Positions 52,202-60,291 of a stretch of DNA of 64,000 nt are shown in pieces. The translations under genes and the position numbers were made by a program. This DNA comes from Algoriphagus taiwanensis. GTDB lineage: Bacteria > Bacteroidota > Bacteroidia > Cytophagales > Cyclobacteriaceae. The stretch lies in contig NZ_BTPE01000004.1 in the NCBI RefSeq assembly GCF_036245645.1, forward strand, positions 332,780-396,779, written 5' to 3'. A model generated the notes under the pieces. The model worked only from the letters and a program-made list of their open reading frames with translations. It was not told the DNA's origin and made no database searches. Numbering within the stretch: the stretch's first letter is position 1; every line of letters starts with the position of its first letter.

Positions 52202-52875
52202 TATCTAGATTTTTTTACGAGAACTTCATCAATCAATCCGTATTCTTTTGCCTCAGGGGCTCTGAGCCAATAATCACGGTCTGAGTCTCTTTCGATTTCT
52301 TCAAAGGTTTTTCCAGTATGATTAGCCAGAATTTGGTACAATTCCTGCCTCATCGCCAAAATCAGCTTCAGGGAAATTTCCATGTCCTTGGACTGCCCCT
52401 GCATACCTCCAGAAGGCTGATGAATCATCACCCGGGAATGTTGCAGTGCAGATCGCTTGTCTTTGGCACCCCCTGCCAACAATACAGCTCCCATAGAGGC
52501 TGCAATTCCTGTACAGATGGTCGCTACATCCGGCCCGATGTACTGCATAGTATCATAAATACCCAACCCTGCAGTCACAGAACCTCCTGGGCTATTGATA
52601 TACAATAACACGTCTTTTTTGGAGTCTACAGATTCGAGGAAAAGCAATTGCGCAACGATTATATTGGCAATATGGTCGTCAACTCCGGTTCCCAAGAAAA
52701 TAATCCGGTCCATAATCAGTCGGGAAAACACATCAATTTCTCTGAAATTCTGTGGTCTCTCCTCAATGACTGACCGTGTCATGTTCTCGATATGGGTGGT
52801 ATATTGATCAAATGCCGTCCCGCTTACGCCCTGATTGTGAATGGCGTACTTTCTGAATTCTTCTTTGCTAATCAT
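52201..52875 (-). CDS. clpP: ATP-dependent Clp protease, proteolytic subunit ClpP
   Basis: Serine protease barrel of the Clp machine. The catalytic Ser127 (GIAASMGA) and His152 (RVMIHQPSGG) are present, with YINSPGGSV and the later DRDYWLRAPEA containing the Asp region. The ATG at 52875 gives 224 residues; a TTG eight codons upstream is possible but less likely. It overlaps the clpX start by one base. Confidence 0.97.
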   Translation of the reverse strand: MISKEEFRKYAIHNQGVSGTAFDQYTTHIENMTRSVIEERPQNFREIDVFSRLIMDRIIFLGTGVDDHIANIIVAQLLFLESVDSKKDVLLYINSPGGSVTAGLGIYDTMQYIGPDVATICTGIAASMGAVLLAGGAKDKRSALQHSRVMIHQPSGGMQGQSKDMEISLKLILAMRQELYQILANHTGKTFEEIERDSDRDYWLRAPEAKEYGLIDEVLVKKSR

Positions 52876-52905
52876 TTTTGAGTTTGTTGTAGTAGACAAA
52901 AATAA

Positions 52906-52930
52906 AAAAGTCCTTTAAAAAAGGACTTTT
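52906..52930 (-). terminator. Hairpin between tig and clpP
   Basis: 11-bp AU-rich stem AAAAGTCCTTT / AAAGGACTTTT with a 3-base loop, reading into TTTATTTTTG on the minus strand. It may cause partial termination after tig, with clpPX expressed from read-through or a further promoter. Confidence 0.6.
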
Positions 52931-52952
52931 CAATATAACTCTCTTAATCGAA

Positions 52953-54281
52953 TTACTTCTCCAAAAGTTCCTTGAATTCGTCAATCGAAATTGACTTTTC
53001 TTTCATGTCAATTTGCTCCTGCACAAATGCCAGAACCTTATCATTTTGGACTGAAGTGAGCATGTTCATGTAGTTTTGACCTTCATTCCCTTTCAAGTAA
53101 TTGTCTACAAACATATCCATGCTAGCTTCCAATTGACTTCCTAATCCAGAAGAAGCAAATTGCTCGCGGATCATTTCTTTGGTCTTCTCAATGACATCCT
53201 CATGCTCTGCCTGGATTCCATTGTCTTTGGCGATTTGGTTGGAAATCAAAGACCAAGTCAATTGCTGGGCATAGATTGGGTACTCTTTCTCTACGTCGGC
53301 TTCGGTTATCTTGCCTTCATTAGCTTTCAAAAGCCACTCTTTCAAGAAAGCATCAGGAAGCTCAATCTTGGCTTTCTCAACCAATACTTTCTTAAGCTCC
53401 TCCTCAGTGAATACTTTGGATTCTTTGTCATAGCTGCCCTGTAGGGTTTCTTTGACTTTAGTGGTAAATTCTTCTTCAGACTTTACTTGATCTGGACCGA
53501 AGATTTTATCGAAAAACTCCTGATTGAGTTCAGCAGTCTGAGTTCTGTTGATGTTCTTTATAGTAAAAGTAAATCCACCTTTTGCCTGCTCTAATTCTTC
53601 TTCTGTCAAGCCAAAAGCTTCAGTCCATTCGTCTTTCTTGACCTCTTTGGCATCAAAAGATACTTCCGCATCTTTTCCAATACCGATGAATTTACCGGCA
53701 AGCTTTTTGGAAATTTTGGAAGTAGGAAGGGATAAAGACTTGGTGAAGTCACCTTCTACAGACTTAAGGTCTCCATAGATAGAATCTCCAGCCTCGGAGG
53801 TTTCCGGATTGGTGCTTTCTCCGTATTGAGACTTTAGGTTATCGATGGTTTCATTGACCAATTTGTCGTCAACCTTGATTTCGAACTTTGTAGCTTTTGT
53901 TTTTTTATCCAAAGAAAGGTTAACCCCTTCTACAAAGCCAATTTTGTACTCAAACTCAAATTCCTTCTGGGTTTTCCAATCGATAGAATCATCCGCTTTT
54001 TCAACGGGTAGAGGTTCGCCAAGAATTCTGAAAGACTGCTCTTTAAGGTAATTGTTGAGAGATTCACCTAGGATGTTGTTGATTTCATCGACCATCAGCG
54101 ATACACCATACATGTTTTTTACCATGGAAATAGGTGCTTTCCCAGGTCTGAAGCCTCTAATAGAAGCTTTTTTGGTATAATCCTTTAGTTTGGCATCAAC
54201 CTTTGGTTGATAATCTGCTTCGTTCAGTGTAATTTTAATAGAAGCTTGATTTGCTGAATGCTTGTCTAATGTAATTTCCAA
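52953..54281 (-). CDS. tig: Trigger factor chaperone
   Basis: Ribosome-bound chaperone; 442 residues. The ribosome-binding signature RGFRPGKAPIS is near residue 40. The middle (PPIase-like) region is strongly diverged, as usual in Bacteroidota, and the C-terminal helical arms carry KEMIREQFASSGLG. The start codon is a TTG (minus-strand TTGGAAATTACA); no ATG gives a full N-terminus. It lies directly upstream of clpPX, a conserved order in bacteria. Confidence 0.93.
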   Translation of the reverse strand: MEITLDKHSANQASIKITLNEADYQPKVDAKLKDYTKKASIRGFRPGKAPISMVKNMYGVSLMVDEINNILGESLNNYLKEQSFRILGEPLPVEKADDSIDWKTQKEFEFEYKIGFVEGVNLSLDKKTKATKFEIKVDDKLVNETIDNLKSQYGESTNPETSEAGDSIYGDLKSVEGDFTKSLSLPTSKISKKLAGKFIGIGKDAEVSFDAKEVKKDEWTEAFGLTEEELEQAKGGFTFTIKNINRTQTAELNQEFFDKIFGPDQVKSEEEFTTKVKETLQGSYDKESKVFTEEELKKVLVEKAKIELPDAFLKEWLLKANEGKITEADVEKEYPIYAQQLTWSLISNQIAKDNGIQAEHEDVIEKTKEMIREQFASSGLGSQLEASMDMFVDNYLKGNEGQNYMNMLTSVQNDKVLAFVQEQIDMKEKSISIDEFKELLEK

Positions 54282-54315
54282 GGTGTATTGAATTAAACAG
54301 ATGATGAATTAAAAA

Positions 54316-54362
54316 CCCCCAATCGCTTTCCTGTCCGATCAAAACAGTGGAGTGATTGAGGG
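54316..54362 (-). terminator. Terminator of tRNA-Leu
   Basis: Minus-strand CCCTCAATCACT pairs with AGCGATTGGGGG (one mismatch, one wobble) over a 23-base loop and is followed by TTTTTAATTC. It lies between the tRNA and tig, and would end the tRNA transcript or allow partial read-through into tig. Confidence 0.65.
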
Positions 54363-54371
54363 CTTGTGCTG

Positions 54372-54453
54372 TGCGGATGGAGGGACTCGAACCCCCATGC
54401 CTCGCGGCGCTAGATCCTAAGTCTAGTGCGTCTACCAATTTCGCCACATCCGC
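54372..54453 (-). tRNA. tRNA-Leu (anticodon UAG)
   Basis: 82-base cloverleaf on the minus strand: acceptor GCGGATG pairs with CATCCGC, with discriminator A. Anticodon stem CTAGA/TCTAG with loop CTTAGGA, so the anticodon is UAG (Leu, CUN codons). A long variable arm (CGCCGCGAGGCATG region) marks a class II tRNA, and the T-loop GTTCGAGTC is standard. CCA is not encoded. A strong promoter lies 60-90 bases upstream. Confidence 0.96.
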
Positions 54454-54513
54454 ATTGGATTCAATCAGACTGAGATTATTTGATCAAATGACCTCGTTTT
54501 CCAATTGTGGATG

Positions 54514-54545
54514 CAAATGTAAGCACATAATCTGATTTTTGGCAA
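54514..54545 (-). promoter_or_regulatory. Promoter of tRNA-Leu (and perhaps tig-clpP-clpX)
   Basis: On the minus strand TTG (54545-54543), a 21-base spacer and TACATTTG (54521-54514) make a full -33/-7 promoter. It predicts a start near 54508 and a ~55-base leader before the tRNA. Confidence 0.7.
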
Positions 54546-54619
54546 GAGTTCAAAAAAATATTTGAAAAAAAGTAGATCAATTCAAAGTCACCCCATAATT
54601 TCATATCAAATCCTTACCC

Positions 54620-56836
54620 ATGATCCAGACGGATACCGAAGTAGAAAGAAAAGAAATACTCAAAAGATATAGGAAGATCCTCCGTCAGGCGAAGCCCATT
54701 CTCAAACCGGGAGACACCAAACTGATCAAAAAAGCCTTCAATATCAGCCTGGAAGCGCACAAGGACATGCGCAGAAAGTCCGGTGAGCCATATATCTATC
54801 ATCCTCTGGAGGTAGCCTTGGTCTGTGTGGAAGAGATCGGATTGGGGACTACTTCGATCATTGCCGCTCTTCTGCATGACGTGGTCGAGGATACAGATAT
54901 GGAGCTGGAGGATATCGAGCGGGAGTTTGGCCATAAGGTTATGACTATCATCGATGGTCTAACCAAAATATCCGGGGTCTTTGAATACGGGAGTTCCCAG
55001 CAAGCGGAAAACTTCCGGAAAATGCTCCTAACGCTCTCAGACGATGTTCGCGTTATTCTGATTAAGTTGGCAGACCGTCTCAATAATATGCGGACGCTGG
55101 CCAGTATGCCTCGGCATAAGCAACTCAAGATCGCTTCTGAGACGATGTACCTCTATGCGCCTTTGGCCCATCGCTTGGGTCTCTATGCGATCAAATCCGA
55201 ACTCGAAGACCTTTATCTCAAATACACTGACGCTTCCACTTACAAGGATATCGTCAAAAAGATCAACGAATCCCGGTCCTATCGCAATAAGTTTATCAGG
55301 CAATTCATTCAGCCCATTGAGGAAGAACTGACCAAACAGGGATTTCACTTTACGATCAAAGGAAGACCCAAATCGGTTTACTCTATTTTCAATAAAATGA
55401 AAAAGCAGGGGATTCCTTTCGAGGAAGTCTATGACCTTTTTGCAATCCGAATTATTCTGGACAGTGACTTGGAAAACGAAAAGGCGGATTGTTGGCAGGT
55501 GTATTCCATTGTGACGGACTTCTATCGGCCCAATCCTGATCGCTTGAGAGACTGGATCAGTACGCCTCGATCCAATGGCTACGAGTCGCTTCATACCACG
55601 GTCATGAGCAATACCGGTCAGTGGGTAGAAGTCCAAATCCGGACCACAAGGATGGATGAAATTGCCGAGCGGGGCTATGCGGCACACTGGAAATACAAGG
55701 AAAAAGATTCCTCAGGCAAAACTGGGTCGGGACTCGACGATTGGATCAATCAAGTGAGGAGTATGCTCGAGTCCAATGATGGCAATGCCATCGAGTTTAT
55801 GGAGGATTTCCGCGGGAATCTTTTCCATGATGAGGTCTTTGTTTTTACCCCCAAAGGAGACCTGAAAGTGCTTCCCCATGGAGCTACAGCCTTGGATTTT
55901 GCCTTTGAGATTCATACCGAGGTAGGAGCAAAGTGCATTGGTGCCAAAGTCAATCAGAAACTGGTTTCCATCAATCACAAATTGAAAAACGGGGATCAGG
56001 TTGAGATTTTGACATCCAATAAGCAAAAGCCGACCGAAGACTGGCTCAACAATGTGGTTACCTCCCGAGCCAAGGCCAAAATCAAAGATGCCCTTCGCGA
56101 AGAAAAAAGGTCTTCCATTCTGGACGGAAAAGAGATCGTACAACGAAAGCTCAAAGCCATGAAAATGGAGTTCAATTCTGAAATTGTAGAGCAGCTGCGG
56201 GCGTTTTACGAATTGAAGACAGCCAATGAATTTTATTACAGAGTAGGGAAAGGTATTATTGATCCGACGACCATTAAATCATTCAAGGATTTTAAAGAGG
56301 CTCAAGCATCCAAAACTAAGGTCACAGGAAAAGTCAAAGATGAGTCATCTTTTACTAAAGAAATAAAGAGCCTGAAAGGTCCCGATCACGATCAATTGCT
56401 GATCGGAGAGGATATGGATGTGGTGGATTACATTTTGGCCAAATGCTGTAACCCGATCCCGGGTGATGATGTATTTGGTTTTGTAACGGTAAACGAAGGG
56501 ATCAAAATCCACCGAACTTCCTGTCCCAATGCTTTGGAACTGCTCTCCAATCACGGCAATCGGGTGATCAAAGCCCGTTGGACCAGCCAAAAGGAAATTG
56601 CATTCTTAGCCGGACTCAGGATTCTCGGTACAGATCGTGTGGGGCTCATCAATGACGTCACCAAGGTTATTTCCAATGAACTCAAAGTAAATATGCGCTC
56701 CATCACGGTGGATTCAGATGCGGGGATTTTTGAAGGGACGATCAAATTGTATGTGCATAGTACCGAGCACTTGGACCATTTGATTAAAAATCTCCAGGAA
56801 GTTGATGGAGTCATCAAGGTGACACGCTTTGATTAG
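54620..56836 (+). CDS. Bifunctional (p)ppGpp synthetase/hydrolase (RelA/SpoT family)
   Basis: Controls the stringent-response alarmone. 738 residues with all domains: an HD hydrolase with H61, H86 and D87 (ALLHDVVEDTD) intact; a synthetase domain with STPRSNGYESLHTTV and EVQIRTTRMDEIAERG; TGS (~395-455, VFTPKGDLKVLPHGATALDFAFEIH); and a C-terminal ACT domain (LRILGTDRVGLINDVTKVIS). The intact HD means it can both make and degrade ppGpp, a Rel-type enzyme. It heads a row with fur and, further on, purA, whose product ppGpp inhibits. Confidence 0.96.
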   Translation: MIQTDTEVERKEILKRYRKILRQAKPILKPGDTKLIKKAFNISLEAHKDMRRKSGEPYIYHPLEVALVCVEEIGLGTTSIIAALLHDVVEDTDMELEDIEREFGHKVMTIIDGLTKISGVFEYGSSQQAENFRKMLLTLSDDVRVILIKLADRLNNMRTLASMPRHKQLKIASETMYLYAPLAHRLGLYAIKSELEDLYLKYTDASTYKDIVKKINESRSYRNKFIRQFIQPIEEELTKQGFHFTIKGRPKSVYSIFNKMKKQGIPFEEVYDLFAIRIILDSDLENEKADCWQVYSIVTDFYRPNPDRLRDWISTPRSNGYESLHTTVMSNTGQWVEVQIRTTRMDEIAERGYAAHWKYKEKDSSGKTGSGLDDWINQVRSMLESNDGNAIEFMEDFRGNLFHDEVFVFTPKGDLKVLPHGATALDFAFEIHTEVGAKCIGAKVNQKLVSINHKLKNGDQVEILTSNKQKPTEDWLNNVVTSRAKAKIKDALREEKRSSILDGKEIVQRKLKAMKMEFNSEIVEQLRAFYELKTANEFYYRVGKGIIDPTTIKSFKDFKEAQASKTKVTGKVKDESSFTKEIKSLKGPDHDQLLIGEDMDVVDYILAKCCNPIPGDDVFGFVTVNEGIKIHRTSCPNALELLSNHGNRVIKARWTSQKEIAFLAGLRILGTDRVGLINDVTKVISNELKVNMRSITVDSDAGIFEGTIKLYVHSTEHLDHLIKNLQEVDGVIKVTRFD

Positions 56837-56865
56837 CGGTTGAATCTTTTCTGAGAGACATAAGT

Positions 56866-56873
56866 TATATTTG
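56866..56873 (+). promoter_or_regulatory. -7 promoter element before fur
   Basis: TATATTTG is an exact TAnnTTTG match, 17 bases before the fur start. TTG at 56840-56842 leaves a long 23-base spacer, so it may be a weak or regulated promoter within the rel-fur gap. Confidence 0.4.
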
Positions 56874-56889
56874 GAAAAAATAGGACAAA

Positions 56890-57357
56890 ATGCCTACGAC
56901 AACTACCCATTTTGAAGAGGTAAAAAAAATATTCACTGCTTACCTGGAAAACCAAAAACTCCGAAAAACTCCTGAGCGATATGCTATTTTGGAGGAAATC
57001 TACACCCGATCGGGACATTTTGATGTAGAGGGGCTTTACATCAGCATGAAAAACAAAAACTACCGGGTGAGTAGAGCAACGGTCTACAATACCCTGGACC
57101 TTCTTGTGGAATGTGACCTCGTGACCAAGCATCAATTCGGGAAAAATATCGCGCAGTTTGAAAAATCTTACGGCTACAAGCAACATGACCACCTGATTTG
57201 CGTGGATTGCAATCAGGTGCTTGAATTTTGTGATCCCCGCATCCAAAACATCCAAAATACCGTAGGAGAGATTCTGAACTTTCAGGTGATGCACCATTCC
57301 CTGATCCTCTACGGAAGCTGCACCAAAGAAAACTGCCAAAACAAAACAGGTAATTGA
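56890..57357 (+). CDS. Fur-family transcriptional regulator
   Basis: 155 residues: winged HTH (~20-85, PERYAILEEIYTRSGHFDVEGLY and VSRATVYNTLDLLVE) and a C-terminal dimerisation domain with the structural zinc cysteines CVDC and, near the end, GSCTKENC. HDHLICVDCNQV supplies the metal-sensing His. Fur or PerR cannot be separated from sequence alone; the generic Fur label is safest. The stop overlaps the next start (TGATG). Confidence 0.88.
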   Translation: MPTTTTHFEEVKKIFTAYLENQKLRKTPERYAILEEIYTRSGHFDVEGLYISMKNKNYRVSRATVYNTLDLLVECDLVTKHQFGKNIAQFEKSYGYKQHDHLICVDCNQVLEFCDPRIQNIQNTVGEILNFQVMHHSLILYGSCTKENCQNKTGN

Positions 57358-57698
57358 TGAAACTGACCTATCAAACCCAAAAAGACGAAAAAGCCAACTA
57401 TCTGATCATCCAAGGGGATCTCATTGGAGATGAGGTGGGACCCAAATTGGTAGAGGTAGTCTCAGACGCCATCGAGGATGGAGCAAAAATCTTTGTCATT
57501 GATCTGAGTGAAGTCCGATACATCAGCTCCAGCGGGATTGGACTCTTGATCACCATGCTTACCAAGATGAGAAATGCCGGTGGGGAAGTTTACCTGACCT
57601 CACCTTCAGAGCACGTAAAAAAGCTGTTGATTATCACAAAACTAAATAATATTTTCACCGTCTATGATTCGGTGGAAGATTTTAAGGCAAAGCATTAA
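57357..57698 (+). CDS. STAS-domain protein (anti-sigma factor antagonist-like)
   Basis: 113 residues of SpoIIAA type. VIDLSEVRYISSSGIGLLITML holds the conserved Asp-Leu and the Ser-Ser-Gly region where partner kinases phosphorylate, and the C-terminal EHVKKLLIITKLNNIF is the usual closing helix. No RsbW-like kinase or sigma factor is nearby. It is coupled to fur by a one-base overlap, and its last 35 bases overlap the start of the next gene. Confidence 0.85.
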   Translation: MKLTYQTQKDEKANYLIIQGDLIGDEVGPKLVEVVSDAIEDGAKIFVIDLSEVRYISSSGIGLLITMLTKMRNAGGEVYLTSPSEHVKKLLIITKLNNIFTVYDSVEDFKAKH

Positions 57699-58836
57699 TT
57701 CCCTTTTGGGAGTAATCCTTTTGTGGTCCTGTTCGGATAAAAAAATAGATTCCGAACAGGATATTTTTTTGGAGTTTTCCGAGAGGAAGGAATTTCTGAT
57801 AGGTTGGGACGGACTTTACAATTCCACCTATGCCCCATTTCACCTAGATGATACTTGGGAAAAAGGGTTGATTTATAATTACATGAACCATTCTTTGGAC
57901 TCTATCTTTTTTGAGAAAGATTCCGCTTATTCCAAAACCGGTGAGCCCATGGAGGTAGAAGGGCCTTCAGGAGTTGGTAAAATCGGTTCTTTTTTTGTCT
58001 GGAAGGACACAATTGTTTTGTTCACAGTAAATGAGTTTTTTTTCAAAAGTCTTGAGACAGGACAAGTGAAAAAGAAGCTTATCAAAAATTATCCGGAGTT
58101 TAAAGACAATGTTTTTATGTCTATTCGGTCTTCCTCAATTTTTGAAAATAGATTTACTTCATTTGATTCTGAGGATGACAAGGCAATATTTTTTATTTCT
58201 GATGAAATCCAAATGGACCAAATGATTTGGAAATTTGATTTTCAAAATGATCTCTTCGAGAAGATTCCTATTAAGTTGGACACTATAAAATTAAAAAATT
58301 ATAGTCCTAAGTTTAGAATTAAAAGAGGGTCGATTTCAGGGATGGATGCGCCTTCTCTTTCTTTGATCAACCAAAAGTTAATTCTTTCCTTCCCAGGTTT
58401 TTGTGATTTTATTGTTTTTGAGTTACAAGATCAGTCACAGCGTGATTTTTCCTATGAATCCGGACTTTTTCCTTTGGAAAGAGTAATTTCTGATTTCCCC
58501 TCGGAAGAATTGGAAATCAGGGAAGCTATAGATTTGAGTTCTGCTTGGCAAAACCAGGTGACGTTTGGCCCTTTTGGATATTTGGAGAAGGAGGAGGTCT
58601 ATTTTAGACTGGTGGTGGGCCCAAAACAAGAAAATTCTCAGCAGGATGCGGATATTTTTATTGAGATTTTTGACAAAGGCTTTAATAAATTGGTTGAGAA
58701 GAACCTTTCCTCGATCAATCAAGATATTAAAAGGAATTATGCTTTCACCAAACACGGACTCGCCTTGATCGCCAAAGACCAACCCGACGAGGATGTGATG
58801 TATTTCTACTACCTTGATATTCTCCGTTCCAAATAA
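57664..58836 (+). CDS. DUF4221-type propeller lipoprotein
   Basis: 390 residues with a lipoprotein signal (INSLLGVILLWSC). The rest shows repeated strands with aromatic and Asp/Gly turns as in the Bacteroidota propeller families; the sequence most resembles DUF4221. The function is unknown. The start lies inside the STAS gene (35-base overlap in another frame), and no later start would keep the signal peptide, so expression depends on the upstream gene. It is inserted between fur-STAS and purA. Confidence 0.68.
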   Translation: MIRWKILRQSINSLLGVILLWSCSDKKIDSEQDIFLEFSERKEFLIGWDGLYNSTYAPFHLDDTWEKGLIYNYMNHSLDSIFFEKDSAYSKTGEPMEVEGPSGVGKIGSFFVWKDTIVLFTVNEFFFKSLETGQVKKKLIKNYPEFKDNVFMSIRSSSIFENRFTSFDSEDDKAIFFISDEIQMDQMIWKFDFQNDLFEKIPIKLDTIKLKNYSPKFRIKRGSISGMDAPSLSLINQKLILSFPGFCDFIVFELQDQSQRDFSYESGLFPLERVISDFPSEELEIREAIDLSSAWQNQVTFGPFGYLEKEEVYFRLVVGPKQENSQQDADIFIEIFDKGFNKLVEKNLSSINQDIKRNYAFTKHGLALIAKDQPDEDVMYFYYLDILRSK

Positions 58837-58921
58837 TTGTCCTTTTTCCCTTGGTTTTCTTTGCCCTTATCGCAAATTTCGCCTTTTAAAAAATCAATCA
58901 ACAGGCTAAAAAGCACATCAG

Positions 58922-60193
58922 ATGAAGATGGATGTATTGCTGGGTCTCCAGTGGGGAGATGAAGGAAAAGGTAAAATTGTGGACGTTCTTGCTCCTCAGT
59001 ATGAGGTGGTTGCTCGATTCCAAGGCGGTCCCAATGCGGGCCATACTTTGGAATTTGACGGCATCAAGCATGTCCTTCATCAGATTCCTTCCGGGATTTT
59101 CCGCTCCCAAATCCTCAACATCATCGGCAACGGGGTGGTTTTGGATCCCATTATCCTCAAAAAGGAGATCGAAGGATTGGGTAAATTTTCCATTGATTAC
59201 AAAAAGAACCTGGTTGTCTCCAAAAAGGCTACCATCATCATTCCTACTCATAAACTTCTGGATGCCGCTTACGAGCAATCTAAAGGAGATAAAAAAATCG
59301 GTTCTACGCTCAAAGGAATCGGACCTACTTATCAGGACAAGATCGGAAGGTCTGCTTTGAGAATTGGAGATATCCTTAGCCCTGATTTCAAAGAGAAATA
59401 TGAAACGCTATTGGCAAAGCATAAGACTACGCTTTTCTTTTATGATTTCTCTTTGGATCAACTCCCGGAGATGGAAAGACAGTTTTTTGAGGCTGTAGAA
59501 TTCATCAAATCCCTCAATCTAATCGACAGTGAATATGTAGTCAATGAGGCTTTGGCAGAAAAGAAGAAGATCCTTGCAGAAGGTGCTCAGGGTTCACTTT
59601 TGGATATTGACTTTGGAAGTTATCCCTTTGTTACCAGTTCCAATACCATGACTGCCGGTGCCTGCACAGGCCTCGGTGTGGCTCCTTCTCGAATCGGTGA
59701 GGTCTTCGGAATTTTCAAGGCCTATTGCACCCGGGTTGGAAGCGGTCCTTTCCCAACCGAACTCTTCGACGAGACAGGAGAGGCGATGAGAAAAGAAGGA
59801 AATGAGTTTGGAAGTACTACCGGACGACCTCGAAGATGCGGATGGTTGGATTTGCCTGCCCTAAAATACTCCATCATGATTAATGGGGTGACTCAACTCT
59901 TTATGATGAAGGCTGATGTCTTGAATATTTTCGAAGAAATCTTGGTCTGCACACATTATGAATTGCCAAGTGAGGAAAAAATTGACCGACTTAGCTTTGA
60001 AATTGCCGAATTGGATGTCAAGCCAGTCTACAGAAAAATGAAAGGATGGAATTGTTCATTAAAAAATGTCAGTTCCTATGATCAGTTTCCTGATGAATTG
60101 AAAGATTATGTGACCTTTTTGGAAGAAGAACTCCAAGTTCCGATCAAATTGGTCTCTGTAGGACCTGATCGAACCCAGACCATCCTCAGGTAA
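58922..60193 (+). CDS. purA: Adenylosuccinate synthetase
   Basis: Joins IMP and aspartate with GTP, the first step of the AMP branch. 423 residues. The catalytic pair D13 (QWGDEGKGK) and H41 (GGPNAGHT) sits at the same positions as in E. coli PurA. KGIGPTYQDKIGR and TTGRPRRCGWLDL are typical. It follows fur, STAS and DUF4221 on the same strand. The rel-fur-purA order is common in Bacteroidota, and ppGpp is a known inhibitor of PurA. Confidence 0.97.
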   Translation: MKMDVLLGLQWGDEGKGKIVDVLAPQYEVVARFQGGPNAGHTLEFDGIKHVLHQIPSGIFRSQILNIIGNGVVLDPIILKKEIEGLGKFSIDYKKNLVVSKKATIIIPTHKLLDAAYEQSKGDKKIGSTLKGIGPTYQDKIGRSALRIGDILSPDFKEKYETLLAKHKTTLFFYDFSLDQLPEMERQFFEAVEFIKSLNLIDSEYVVNEALAEKKKILAEGAQGSLLDIDFGSYPFVTSSNTMTAGACTGLGVAPSRIGEVFGIFKAYCTRVGSGPFPTELFDETGEAMRKEGNEFGSTTGRPRRCGWLDLPALKYSIMINGVTQLFMMKADVLNIFEEILVCTHYELPSEEKIDRLSFEIAELDVKPVYRKMKGWNCSLKNVSSYDQFPDELKDYVTFLEEELQVPIKLVSVGPDRTQTILR

Positions 60194-60211
60194 AATTTTA
60201 CCGGTTACAGT

Positions 60212-60240
60212 AAAGCTCTTGGATTATCTCCAGGAGCTTT
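60212..60240 (+). terminator. Terminator after purA
   Basis: 11-bp stem AAAGCTCTTGG/CCAGGAGCTTT with one wobble, a 7-base loop, and TTGTTTTAT following. It is 18 bases downstream of the stop. Confidence 0.75.
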
Positions 60241-60291
60241 TGTTTTATAGGCAATAAGTAAGTTATTTCAGGTGAATTAGTTTCTAGAAAA

